Positions 1 through 9,193 of a DNA stretch of 64,000 nucleotides are shown here, one piece after another. The DNA is from Paramoeba atlantica (lineage: Eukaryota > Discosea): positions 372,001 to 436,000 of the forward strand of contig CDRNVI010000029.1 of NCBI GenBank assembly GCA_977017575.1. Direction: 5' to 3'. The notes under the pieces are model-generated. The model was not told where the DNA came from and did no database searches. It saw nothing but the letters and a program-made list of their open reading frames with translations. The translations under genes were made by a program, and so were the position numbers. How positions within the stretch are numbered: the first letter of the stretch is position 1; each line of letters starts with the position of its first letter.

Positions 1-357
1 ATAACATTCTGTACTGTGCATTTATCGACGACTAGCCCGTCACTTCTTTTGTTCTCTGTTTTTAGAGTCTTGTTTAGGGAAGCTTCGGCAGTGTGTACAC
101 TCGAGAAGAACTTCTTATCGGTAAGAAAGACAGCCGCGGCGTGTGTATCCGGAAAATATGACCACTGAACGCTTGAAGCGAGTCGAAGTTTCACTGGTAC
201 CGCGCGACTCTGGATGAAGTGGAAATTCTGTTGCTTCGCGCTGACAGGTCCTCGAGGAAGGCCGTCGTGCGCGTCGGGAGCAGATGTGATAACATTGGAG
301 GACATGCTCCGAGAGATAAGTTTAGTACAAAACAACAAGGTACAGAAACTGTATCTT
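1..357 (-). mobile_element. 5' end of a second RLE-type LINE (runs off the left edge)
   Basis: On the minus strand an open frame starts at ATG 305-303 and stays open to base 1 (about 100 codons). Its translation aligns with the N-terminus of the LINE at 11924-16428: shared motifs are DGLPRG/GDLPRG, then YFPDTHAAAVFLTDKK against YFPDIHAAACFLTKK, then KRSDGLVVDKCT against KRSDGILLEKCT. Identity is moderate, so it is a separate lineage of the same element type rather than a recent copy. Bases 357-333 (minus strand) carry a spliced-leader-like sequence identical to that at 11852-11876, and an 11-base TTTTGTACTAA follows at 332-322; the same 11 bases occur in the 5' leader of the other LINE. The body of the element lies outside the window. 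Inference: an autonomous non-LTR retrotransposon 5' end with a short leader. Confidence 0.75.
333..357 (-). other. spliced-leader-like sequence at the 5' end of the minus-strand LINE
   Basis: These 25 bases, read on the minus strand, contain the core CAGTTTCTGTAC followed after one base by TT and ending in TTG, the layout of the 3' half of the kinetoplastid and diplonemid spliced leader as I remember it. The sequence is identical to 11852-11876. It is followed by the 5' leader and ATG of a LINE, not by a GT donor, so it is not an SL RNA gene. Most likely it is the remnant of a trans-spliced LINE mRNA that was reverse transcribed. Confidence 0.65.
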
Positions 358-707
358 TTCCTCTATCTTTCACCTTTTCCTCTATCTTTTACCTCGAATT
401 TTATCAGAGCTGGGTAATTTTCATCAACTCGAAGTTCCTTCATTAAGCCGAAATACACACCCCTGTATACAGCTGGAAGAACAATCACTAACTACTTGAT
501 CTAAGCTCATCTCAAGGAATAAAAGGAGTAATCACTGCCCTTTAAGTAGTAGCTTTAGTAATTCCTATAGTAATTACGAGATTTACTAACTTAAGCTATG
601 CAATTTAGACATACATTGTGCGAGTAAGTGAGTACAGTACTAGAGTACCGTACTCGCCGTACTCGCTGTATGCGAGTACGGTACTCGCTCAAAAAATGGT
701 AAATATA
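358..707. other. intergenic stretch with short tandem and inverted repeats
   Basis: No gene is visible. Just outside the LINE 5' end a roughly 20-base CTTTTCCTCTATCTTT motif is repeated twice in tandem (about 354-393). At about 638-690 there is an inverted repeat built from GTACTCGC / GCGAGTAC, with arms of about 13 bases. The stretch ends at the TA duplicated by the Tc1 element. Confidence 0.5.
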
Positions 708-1640
708 CAGGGGTGCAAATCAGATGCTGGGGGGTATAAAATTAGCAATTTTTGCGCAATTTTGGAAAATAATAGCGCGTTCGAGAGCTCTCGCAGAGAT
801 CTACGTATTTGGATAGTCGGTTTTCCGGGGTGTAAGGGGGTGGTCAACTGAGGAGAAGCCCAAAAACGTCAAAATGCAAAGAACGAATGAAAATTTTTGT
901 ACGTTCAATAATTACAACTTTCCCCTTATTTTTCTACTACTATGTCGAAACGCCGCGGCATGCTGTTTAAAGTGCTTATGAGCATGTCATGACCATCTGT
1001 TTTAATGTAATCAACCGCCTTTTCAATAGAATACAAAAGTTCAGTCCTATTTTCTGGATTTGTACCATCTTTAATTAAGGTGTCCATGATGTCCCAAGTG
1101 TTTTCAGTAGGGTTAAGATCTGGGGATTTTGGGTGAAAGTCTAAAACAAAGACTTGGTTTTCTCGAAAGGTTTTAAAGGTGCCATTGTGACAAGGAGCAT
1201 TACCCATGGCAACTCTAGTACCGCTATGACGCTTCAAGTAACTTAAGAAACCTCCCCTTTTTGTCATAGCTGCTTTAAAAACATTTGAAGTAATCGTAAC
1301 CTTCCCATTTCTGTCCCTTTTGGGAAAGACGTGATAAAAAACTCCATAAATAAGGCTTATACCCATCCAAACGTTTACTCCATCCCCCCCAAACCATTTT
1401 TGCGCAGCTTTTAGGGGTGGCTTGGGGGGGCCACTCACTCGGCTAATGTAAGAACGGCCTTCGCGCCCAAGTTGACAAGTGAACTTTTTTTCGTCGCACC
1501 AAATAATGTGACGAAGCTGTGCGACGGAACACTTCTGCATTCTGTATTTTTGGGTACAGTTTGAGTGTAGGATAACTGATTTTTTTCTCCTTGGTTTTCT
1601 TACATTTTACCCAACCAACTCTTCTGTAGATAATCCCGTA
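708..1640 (-). mobile_element. truncated Tc1/mariner transposon
   Basis: The left end starts CAGGGGTG after a TA dinucleotide (706-707) and its first ~90 bases match the terminal inverted repeat of the element at 25317-26826. A transposase fragment lies on the minus strand (926-1540, with a short upstream piece in another frame up to about 1640). The DDE catalytic core is recognisable: IIWCDEKKF holds the first Asp and SPDLNPTEN the third acidic residue, but the second Asp is replaced in VAMGNAPCHN, where the related copy reads AMDN. The right inverted repeat and the N-terminal DNA-binding part are missing; the next host gene begins at 1679. At least one frameshift separates the two visible transposase pieces. 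This copy is dead. Confidence 0.85.
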
Positions 1641-1678
1641 GATACTAGTAATATATCCTTCCGTGCAGCTCGCTAAGA

Positions 1679-2332
1679 ATGTTGCGTCATTCACTCACTC
1701 GATTAGTCGCTGATTTCGGTGAGGAGGGTAAACGGAAGAGACTGCACCAGCACTACGGTAGAATTGCGTTGCCGCGCAAGCGATGGGGGAAGGGTCCTAG
1801 CCATCGCACCGCAGATAGCAACCGTTTGATTTCCATGCCGGTCTTCTCACAACTTGTCTCCGAACTCGATGACGCATTTCTTTCCGAGAAAGGAATTCCA
1901 AAAGAGGAGATTCGATGGAGGGACGAGCGATGGTTCCGATGGGTGTGTCATACCTGCAAACACACGTACATGAAACCGGTCTCCGACCGCACGAAACACG
2001 GTCACGGTTGCATGGAATGTCTCAAGAATATTCCCTCAGTGACGGACCCAACGCTTCGCACGGTGCCTGCTCGGGAGACGCTGCCCCCGTTGCAGGCAAA
2101 AGCCGTAGGCGAATTGACCGACGCCGCCTCTCGTCGTTCTTGCGTCCTAAAGTGTCCTGGCTGTGGTGGCTCCTTCACGCGGACTATTAGATGTGTCACA
2201 GGGAATGTAGCTCCGGGTCAGACCCCTGTGGTGCAACAAAATGTATGTAATTCGTGTCTGTGGAAGGAAAGAGTCATGGTATCTTCTGCAGAAGATTTTG
2301 ACACGCTCCGAAACACGTGCGTGCGTGATTGA
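1679..2332 (+). CDS. zinc-ribbon (DUF4379/treble-clef-like) protein, possibly mitochondrial
   Basis: A 217-residue protein starting at ATG 1679, ten bases after a pyrimidine-rich tract ending in CAG (TCCTTCCGTGCAG). Two zinc-binding modules are visible. The first, around residues 88-113, reads WVCHTCKHTYMKPVSDRT then GCMEC, which fits the treble-clef pattern W-C-x2-C ... RT ... GC-x2-C seen in DUF4379-type repeats. The second, around residues 159-193, has CPGCGG and later CNSC. The N-terminus is rich in Arg/Lys with few acidic residues for the first 45 positions, compatible with mitochondrial import. In kinetoplastids such treble-clef repeats occur in mitochondrial ribosomal or RNA-associated proteins, so that role is plausible but inferred. 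The truncated Tc1 element abuts its 5' flank. Confidence 0.6.
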   Translation: MLRHSLTRLVADFGEEGKRKRLHQHYGRIALPRKRWGKGPSHRTADSNRLISMPVFSQLVSELDDAFLSEKGIPKEEIRWRDERWFRWVCHTCKHTYMKPVSDRTKHGHGCMECLKNIPSVTDPTLRTVPARETLPPLQAKAVGELTDAASRRSCVLKCPGCGGSFTRTIRCVTGNVAPGQTPVVQQNVCNSCLWKERVMVSSAEDFDTLRNTCVRD

Positions 2333-2515
2333 AAAAGACGGTTAATATTTGGTCTTTAACCCGAAAAGACTATCAGTACCGCTGCTGTCATTCTTTATTG
2401 TACTTTATAATAAATTATCACTGGTTTCCCTGATACTTTTCCGAAAATATTACACTGAACGCTCATCTTCTGTAGAAAAAGTGCTCAAAAACTGTCTTTA
2501 TAATTGTCTTTATAC

Positions 2516-2569
2516 TCTTTCGCTTGTTTTTTCGTTTGTCTTTTCTCCTCTACTTACACTTTACACAAG
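2516..2569 (+). promoter_or_regulatory. putative trans-splice acceptor for eIF3c
   Basis: A long pyrimidine-rich run (about 2516-2562) ends in an AG at 2568-2569, only five bases before the ATG at 2575. This is the usual layout of a kinetoplastid spliced-leader acceptor and supports choosing ATG 2575 as the start. Confidence 0.5.
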
Positions 2570-2574
2570 GTTGT

Positions 2575-5031
2575 ATGTTGTCTTTGCGAGGTCGTCGGGA
2601 AGACTCGGATTCCGAGTCTGGATTCTCTAGTTCTGACGAAGAGACGACTTATCAAGTCTCCCGCACAGAGATATCCGGGCAAGAGGTGATGACGCAAAAG
2701 GCACGTCGTCACGATTTTCTTAAGAAGACAGCTGATGCCGATTTCGAGGACCATGCGGAGGAAGATTCTTCGAACATTGTCTCGCGACTTGCACGAGTAA
2801 CTGATCAACTGGACCAGTGTCAATACGCTTTTTTGAGTCACATACGAAGTAAGGAGTGGAGGAAAGCGTACGAGACGTGGTCTACGATGCTCAAACATCT
2901 TGAGTATGTCCTAACGCAGAAGACACAGCTGCCTTACCCGTTCCTGTCAGCCGCACGCTTTGCCCGAGATACGTTCACTGCACCTGTATTTTCTCAAGTT
3001 CGTGAAGAGGTTCCGCGAGATCAACGTAAAAGTCTTACAGATTTGCAAAAGAGTGTTGAACAGTATTACTCTCAGTACGAGGAACAGATCGAGGGCATGG
3101 ATCAAGCGAGTGATGAGGAGGAAGACGAAGTCAACACGCTTGCGCACAAATGGAAGAGTGTGGACAACGCAGCACTATGTGCTCTTGCTCAGGACAATGA
3201 TCTCTCCGAAGAGGCGATAGCGAAGAAAATTGAAGCGTTGCGCACTACTCAAGGCAAAAAGAGTACCGATCGCCGCCTATTTCACTTTGTGCTTGAAGCT
3301 CTGTTGACGCAGAGCGCTGCCTACCCTAGGGCTCAAGGGCTGGTAAATAGCCTTTTATTCGCATCGGTGCTGGACAATCGAAAGCGCGGAGATGAAGCCA
3401 TTGATTCTGCCCATTGGATGAAAGCGGCAAGTTACTTAGAAAAACTAATTAATTTGATGGACAAACACCCACGAGTAGTCGTAGAAGATCTAGTATCTCA
3501 ACGTAAAACCGCACCTTTGGAGCCAGACGCATTCGCATTGACAGCAAGTGTGTTTTCACTCGTGTCGCGTTTGCTTGAAGAATACAATGAAGGTATTAAA
3601 AAGGTAGATGTCTATTCCGATGAATATCTACGCTGGTTACGGGCGGAGAGTCACCTTGTAGTGCTGCTACAAAGGGGATTAAACATGTACGCAAAGAAAC
3701 CCTCGGAAGACATCAACGTACCCTCAGAGCTCGCGACAAGTCTGCTCTACCTGCTTCATTACAGAAAATCATCTACGCATAAGCAACTTGTAGTCGCCTA
3801 CGGCACACCCCCTCATCTTCGGTCTGTGCCAGCTGTTGGTCCAAATTTAAGAGAATCTATGTATGCTCTTCATCACTACGTACGGGGTCGGGCGTCGACT
3901 GACGAGTGCAAACTACGAGCGACGCTTTACTTTGTATACCACTTGGCTCAACAAGGCGATCACAGTGAAGCGCATCGGTTATTTCTAACAGCGAAATGCG
4001 GGAAGTACGCTCATCAAACGAAAGACGTTGCGATTCGAGTGCAGTACAACCGATGCATTATGCAGATCGCTATTGCAGCATTTCGTATCGGAAATATTGC
4101 CTACGCTGGTCAGTCCTTACTCAACATTTACTCTCTCAACAAATACAAGGAACTTGTTGCTCAAGCGCAGGATAGACGCAGACAAGAAACGGGACTTCGG
4201 CATAATTATGTGCCACCACACATGCACATCAATACAGAAATTACGGATGCGATCTACTTCATCTACTGCATGCTCTTCCACGACTACTCTCGGAGAAAAG
4301 AATTTCAAGTGTATCGCATCTTCGTTACATCAATGCAACGACAACACTTTCTTGGTCCCCCGGAAAGCTCCCGCGAACGGATTTACGCAGCCATCAGTGC
4401 ATTTAGAAAAGCAGACTGGGAGACATCCGTGTCTCATATCAGAGCCATAGGTGGATGGAAAGCAATTGGTCTTGACACTGGTGCTACAGAAAAACTTTTG
4501 GATCCCCTTTTTCAGACCATCAAATTAGAATGTCTAAAAAACTTTTTGGCGCATCATCGAGGATATTACGGTAATATTGGGCTCAACGACCTAGTTGCAA
4601 AGTTCGGACTGGATATTGCTACCGTTCGAAAAAAGCTTACCCGGATGATTTTATCCCGTGAGCTGTACGGGTCTTTTAATCCTGGGATGACTCATTTGCA
4701 CATCGGGAGTTCACATCATACAGTACACGAAAAAACCCTCCTGTACTTAATGGACCGAGTACAACAATTGTCCGAACTTACGGAAAGAGCGCAAGATCAA
4801 AAAGCTTCGGAGCAAAGCGGTGCCGTTGCCCCTGGGAGTCGTGATAATACGTACGGGACGTCACGATACGGTCCAACCCGATATGGACGAATTAATGTGC
4901 GCGGAGCTGCTCTAAAACAGGTTTCTGCAAAAAATCCTCTCAATACATTCCGGGTATCTCGTTCGTATCCAACAAGTGCACAAGGGTCGCGCAGCACCCC
5001 TACTTACCGTCGCGTTGGTATGGGAAAATAA
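2575..5031 (+). CDS. EIF3C: eukaryotic translation initiation factor 3 subunit C
   Basis: 818 residues from ATG 2575, shorter than the ~900-residue animal and plant proteins. It begins with an acidic Ser-rich tail (EDSDSESGFSSSDEE), typical of eIF3c, which contacts eIF1 and eIF5 in other eukaryotes. The central part carries helical segments such as EWRKAYETWSTMLKH. The region of about residues 540-740 includes the PCI/winged-helix domain: the stretch GYYGNIGLNDLVAKFGLD followed by VRKKLTRMILSRELYGSFN is the winged-helix part. The C-terminal tail is basic with Tyr/Arg/Gly-rich sequence (TSRYGPTRYGRINVRG). Function by family: core subunit of the eIF3 scaffold that recruits the 40S subunit in the cytoplasm. 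It is followed 520 bases later by the FtsH-type protease. Confidence 0.88.
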   Translation: MLSLRGRREDSDSESGFSSSDEETTYQVSRTEISGQEVMTQKARRHDFLKKTADADFEDHAEEDSSNIVSRLARVTDQLDQCQYAFLSHIRSKEWRKAYETWSTMLKHLEYVLTQKTQLPYPFLSAARFARDTFTAPVFSQVREEVPRDQRKSLTDLQKSVEQYYSQYEEQIEGMDQASDEEEDEVNTLAHKWKSVDNAALCALAQDNDLSEEAIAKKIEALRTTQGKKSTDRRLFHFVLEALLTQSAAYPRAQGLVNSLLFASVLDNRKRGDEAIDSAHWMKAASYLEKLINLMDKHPRVVVEDLVSQRKTAPLEPDAFALTASVFSLVSRLLEEYNEGIKKVDVYSDEYLRWLRAESHLVVLLQRGLNMYAKKPSEDINVPSELATSLLYLLHYRKSSTHKQLVVAYGTPPHLRSVPAVGPNLRESMYALHHYVRGRASTDECKLRATLYFVYHLAQQGDHSEAHRLFLTAKCGKYAHQTKDVAIRVQYNRCIMQIAIAAFRIGNIAYAGQSLLNIYSLNKYKELVAQAQDRRRQETGLRHNYVPPHMHINTEITDAIYFIYCMLFHDYSRRKEFQVYRIFVTSMQRQHFLGPPESSRERIYAAISAFRKADWETSVSHIRAIGGWKAIGLDTGATEKLLDPLFQTIKLECLKNFLAHHRGYYGNIGLNDLVAKFGLDIATVRKKLTRMILSRELYGSFNPGMTHLHIGSSHHTVHEKTLLYLMDRVQQLSELTERAQDQKASEQSGAVAPGSRDNTYGTSRYGPTRYGRINVRGAALKQVSAKNPLNTFRVSRSYPTSAQGSRSTPTYRRVGMGK

Positions 5032-5553
5032 TAGAAATCACTCGAACATGAGCTTAGCTTTAACGAATTTTATTTACCACTGTAGGACGGAAACTTGGGA
5101 CTATTCGTTGACATTTTCGCTGATATTATACTGTGCTCGACAATATTATTGTGTATCGACAATATTATTATGTATTACTACATTTTTTGGGGGGATTACG
5201 TTGCTGTTATACATATTCTTTTAACATTTTTTTGTGTGTAATAAGGGGCCAATGTATCAGAAAGCGCAGCATTTCAGAATTATTAGACATGTAAACGTCA
5301 TCTGCCTTTAACGAGAAATAATTTTATATGCGGATTCGTAATATATGTAATTGAACGAAGAGAATAGTTGATCTTGATATAGCATAGGCTTGTAAAGCTT
5401 TACACATATTAAACTGAACAGATCGGTATGGAACATTGTCAAAAATTTGCTTTTGAATTTTTTTTACAGTTATGAAAATGTACACTAGTACACGTTCGGC
5501 GTATACTGTATTCGTTTGAACAGCATTTATCGATCATACGTTATCCTTGAAGC
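5032..5553. other. AT-rich intergenic region with a splice-acceptor-like site
   Basis: No gene seen. The region holds two similar CAATATTATT segments near 5140-5170. A T-run ending in ACAG at 5460-5469 is the likely trans-splice acceptor for the downstream protease, leaving a leader of about 84 bases that contains a short upstream ORF beginning at 5473. Confidence 0.45.
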
Positions 5554-7398
5554 ATGAACTTTTGGAGATGGGGTCGTCCATTGGATGGACAACAAAACTT
5601 TAGCGAAAGCCAGACCGACGAGACTTCTTTGGAGTATCGAAGGGGGTTTTATCACGCTGTGATGCGAAAACCAGAAATCTACGACGACGATCCTCCGTTT
5701 TGGCAGACGTTTTTTCGTAGCTTAATTTTTATGTCCGTGCCTATGGGACTACTATACTTTTTTCAAAGGAGCATGATGCGTGAAATCCGTACTGAAGGGA
5801 AAGGACTTATGAGCATGTTGATCGATCCTCCGCGCAATTTTCTCGTAACGAGCAAGAGTACTACGTTTAAAGACGTTATCGGGCTTCCGCAAGCTACTGA
5901 AGAACTCAGACTTTACGTTGATTTTCTTAGGAATCCAGGGAAGTTTATTACACTTGGCGCCCGGCTTCCACGCGGATGTCTTCTCACAGGCCCGCCCGGG
6001 ACGGGTAAGACGCTCTTAGCCAAAGCAGTAGCAGGCGAAGCTAACGTACCGTTCCTATCCTGTAGCGGGAGTGACTTTGTCGAAGTTTTCTTAGGGTCGG
6101 GTCCGAAGACTGTGCGAAAACTTTTTCAAGAGGCGAGAGACAAGTCTCCATGCATAGTCTTTATTGATGAAATTGATGCCGTAGGTGCACGAGGACGTCA
6201 GAGCACCGCTGGCAGTTCTCAGGAAGAAAACCGTACAATCAACCAGCTTCTGATGGAGTTGGATGGCTTAACTACATCTTCAAGCACTATTATAGTGCTG
6301 GCCGCAACAAATTTTGTAGAAAATGTAGATGGTGCGCTTCTGAGGGAAGGTAGATTTGATCGCAAAGTGGACTTACCTTTACCCGATCCTACTGCGCGGC
6401 AGCAACTATTTTATCATTTTCTGTGCAAGGTTGTCACCGGTGACCCTCGGGGCAAGCAAATAACGAACGAATATGCCGTTGAGAAGAACAAGCTCCATCC
6501 CACACAAGGCTTTAAAACTGAAAACCTGCCCCCTAACGTGAAGAATAATTCTCAACTTGCCGATATTATGTCTCAGCTCACTCCAGGACTGTCCCCAGCG
6601 ACTATTGCTTCCGTTGTAAACGAGGCAGCACTAGCCGCAGCATCTCGCAATGAATCCATTGTCGCACTCGGAAGACTCAAAGAAGCAGTTGATGACGTGA
6701 CCGTTGGTCGTCGAAGTCCCTCGCGACTCAGTACGGCGGGAAGAAAAAGGGTCGCACTACATGAATGTGGTCATGCCCTTACAGCATGGCTACTCCCTGA
6801 GCAGCGACCAGTGACTAAGATATCGATTATTCCTCGAGGACCTGCGGGAGGGTTTACTCAACAAGAAGGTAGGGAGGCTCTGGACCCCACTACACGTATG
6901 GAAATGTTTACAAACTTGTGTGTGCTACTAGGTGGACGCTGTGGTGAAAGTCTACACCACCGAAATTTGACCACTGGTGCTACAGATGATCTCCAGAAAG
7001 CAACCAAACAGTGTATTGCGCAACTTCTTACGCTGGGCATGTCACCTAGTGTAGGGTCTCTTTCGTTCAACCCCCAGGTTGTCACCAGGGGTCGACTGTT
7101 TGTTACGCATAGCTCAACTTTGCAGCATCGGGCGGAGACCGTCGCCGATGACCTTATTAATCTGGCGCTACAGATTACAACAGAGCTGCTAGAGGATCAC
7201 CGCAAAGAGTTGTTCACTTTGCAAAACGAGCTTTTAGAGCACAATGAGCTCTCCCAGGAACAAATGACTCTTATTCTAGGTGCAAGGCCCAAAGGAAGTT
7301 TATTCAGTGCCATTCGATGCAGACACATACATAACACATACGATGGAAAATCTGTGGATTCAAGTATGTCTTCCGCGCCAATGTCAACGTATTCATGA
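5554..7398 (+). CDS. mitochondrial FtsH-type AAA metalloprotease (YME1/AFG3 family)
   Basis: 614 residues. One membrane segment is visible near residues 48-66 (SLIFMSVPMGLLYFF), then the AAA module: Walker A GPPGTGKT near residue 147, Walker B CIVFIDEID near 200, and the second region of homology with ATNFVENVDGALLREGRFDRK. The protease domain has the zinc motif HECGH near residue 403 (HExxH) and the later LTTGATDDLQKAT segment. Membrane-anchored proteases of this family assemble as hexamers in the inner mitochondrial membrane and degrade unassembled or damaged membrane proteins. One visible membrane segment suits i-AAA (YME1-like) proteins, but the short N-terminus makes the i-AAA versus m-AAA assignment uncertain. 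The pore-loop region reads FVEVFLGSG, with GSG where FtsH proteins usually have GVG. Confidence 0.88.
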   Translation: MNFWRWGRPLDGQQNFSESQTDETSLEYRRGFYHAVMRKPEIYDDDPPFWQTFFRSLIFMSVPMGLLYFFQRSMMREIRTEGKGLMSMLIDPPRNFLVTSKSTTFKDVIGLPQATEELRLYVDFLRNPGKFITLGARLPRGCLLTGPPGTGKTLLAKAVAGEANVPFLSCSGSDFVEVFLGSGPKTVRKLFQEARDKSPCIVFIDEIDAVGARGRQSTAGSSQEENRTINQLLMELDGLTTSSSTIIVLAATNFVENVDGALLREGRFDRKVDLPLPDPTARQQLFYHFLCKVVTGDPRGKQITNEYAVEKNKLHPTQGFKTENLPPNVKNNSQLADIMSQLTPGLSPATIASVVNEAALAAASRNESIVALGRLKEAVDDVTVGRRSPSRLSTAGRKRVALHECGHALTAWLLPEQRPVTKISIIPRGPAGGFTQQEGREALDPTTRMEMFTNLCVLLGGRCGESLHHRNLTTGATDDLQKATKQCIAQLLTLGMSPSVGSLSFNPQVVTRGRLFVTHSSTLQHRAETVADDLINLALQITTELLEDHRKELFTLQNELLEHNELSQEQMTLILGARPKGSLFSAIRCRHIHNTYDGKSVDSSMSSAPMSTYS

Positions 7399-7702
7399 AA
7401 GCAATAAGATTTTTTCCGAGTCTTCTGTGCTCCAACAAAACAAATGTACGCTGGAATATAATTATTAATAGTTGGCTGCAGAAGAAATTGGTACACATCT
7501 GTATGCTTCAGATCATAACATTGTACAAAAAAATGTTTTTGAGTTACATTGTGTATAATTATACTTCTGTTGCTAGCATACATTGTATTGCAAAACAATT
7601 AGTAGATGCCGAATGAGTGATTGATTCGAGCGAACTACCGTACACATATTGTGCAAAGGTGGATTGAGCGTCATTTTTTTAGTGTTTTAACATTTTTGTC
7701 GC
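7399..7702. other. intergenic region with an acceptor site for Rpn3
   Basis: No gene seen. A T-run ending in AG at 7681-7682 lies 20 bases before the ATG at 7703 and is a likely trans-splice acceptor. Confidence 0.45.
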
Positions 7703-8761
7703 ATGACATGTACCTTATCAGAAGTCACATCTAAAGAGATGAATAGTAAGTGCCTCATTAAAACAGTGGAAAGCTCATGTGGAGAAGAGCGCCGAAATCT
7801 TTTGCTATCTTTTCAAAGGGCCTGTTCAAATTATGACACAGTTGAAAAAGAAATCCGACTGAACGCCTTGCTACGCCATTATGTTCATCATAATCAGTTT
7901 AGGCTTGCAGACCGTCTGATATCAACGACTTACCCGGAAATTGGGAAAAGACCATGTGCAGAACTCACCCATGCGGCTCTCTCTATGAGCAGTCATTCCC
8001 AAAGCGCTCGTTTCTTTTTCTATATGGCTGTGGTCAAGGCGATAAAGTTAGAATATTCTACTGCTCTTAGTTGTATATTACAATCACTCCGCGAGGCTAA
8101 TTCTCATGCACTTGGATTTCGAGTAATTGTATCAAAATTTGGAATTGTCGTCAAACTCCTTGCAGGCGAAGTACCTGAACGTTCTACGTTTTTTGCAAAC
8201 GAATTAAATCCGTTTTTATTGCCGTATTCTGCACTAGTGACTTGTGTACATAATGGTGAGCTATCTAGCTTTCAGCCTCTCCTTGCTCAGTACGAAGAAG
8301 TTTTTGAGACAGATGGAACGCTCTCTCTTATTCATCGAGTGCGCCATAGTGTTATAAAAATGGCACTTAAGCGCATAGTTAAATGCTATGCACGCATTTC
8401 TCTGAAAGATTTAGCAACGAAACTGAACTTGGAGCACGCGCAAGATGCTGAGCATATAGCATGCAAGGCCATACACGATCAGGTGATTGAAGCTTATTTG
8501 GACCATTCGACACAATCTTTAGTTAGTTTGGGGACCGAATATGACTCAAGCTGCTTTAGCTCTATGAAAGAATTTCAGAAAAGAATAAAAACATGCGATG
8601 CAATCCGGACTCAATCCTTGCGTTCTATGACATACAACATTTCAGAAAGCGAAGATGAGAAAAAATTTGAAGAATTGAGAAAAACTATCGAGGAGAGCAC
8701 GAAAGAACTGGTTAAAGCTCTCGAATCAGGTTTTGATTTCGACAGTGAAGATGAGTTTTAG
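7703..8761 (+). CDS. RPN3: 26S proteasome regulatory subunit Rpn3 (PSMD3)
   Basis: 352 residues from ATG 7703. The C-terminal third matches the Rpn3 PCI domain: RISLKDLATKLNLEHAQDAE, then HIACKAIHDQVIEAYLDH, followed by FQKRIKTCDAIRTQSLRSM and an acidic coiled tail ending FDFDSEDEF. The human protein has ISLADIAQKLQL, AIRDGVIEASINH and FHQRISFCLDIHNMSVKAM at the same places. The upstream part is helical-repeat sequence (SARFFFYMAVVKAIKLEYSTA). Rpn3 is a lid subunit of the 19S regulatory particle and helps organise the deubiquitinating lid. At 352 residues it is much shorter than the ~500 residues typical elsewhere; the missing part is N-terminal, and no upstream ATG extends it. Confidence 0.85.
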   Translation: MTCTLSEVTSKEMNSKCLIKTVESSCGEERRNLLLSFQRACSNYDTVEKEIRLNALLRHYVHHNQFRLADRLISTTYPEIGKRPCAELTHAALSMSSHSQSARFFFYMAVVKAIKLEYSTALSCILQSLREANSHALGFRVIVSKFGIVVKLLAGEVPERSTFFANELNPFLLPYSALVTCVHNGELSSFQPLLAQYEEVFETDGTLSLIHRVRHSVIKMALKRIVKCYARISLKDLATKLNLEHAQDAEHIACKAIHDQVIEAYLDHSTQSLVSLGTEYDSSCFSSMKEFQKRIKTCDAIRTQSLRSMTYNISESEDEKKFEELRKTIEESTKELVKALESGFDFDSEDEF

Positions 8762-9193
8762 AAGCATTAACAAATACCTTAGAAGCACGACATACATGCA
8801 TGCGTATGTAGGCGTGCACTGCTCGTTGTACTGCTGATTTTGAAAATCATCTGCAATAATGCACACACAATATTTTTGCATTGTTTTAGAAGGATTCATG
8901 TATTCCAAAGGATTTATTAAAATTTAATCTGTATCCCTCGAATGTGATATAGCAAATGTCTTTTTATGAGAATTACACATGTGATTGAATTCAAAACTAA
9001 GAGGACACGCCCTTGTACTGACAATTTTACTGAATAACCTATTTTCTTTGAAGAAAGGGGTACCGCTAGTGAAATCTGAGATGCGATAATCACATTGGCC
9101 TTTTTTTATGGATTCTTAATTCATTATACAAAATCTTGCCCCGTCATATGCCAGTTGAATACCACCGAATTTGCAAAGATTCACCGTCATCCT
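8762..9193. other. intergenic region, nothing recognised
   Basis: AT-rich. No ORF, repeat or RNA gene could be supported. The TTTTTTTATGGATTCTTAA sequence near 9100 is a three-codon upstream ORF if transcribed. Confidence 0.4.

Noticed and set aside
1443-1694. Separate minus-strand gene overlapping the start of the zinc-ribbon gene
   Set aside because: Part of it is frame-shifted transposase sequence of the truncated Tc1 element.
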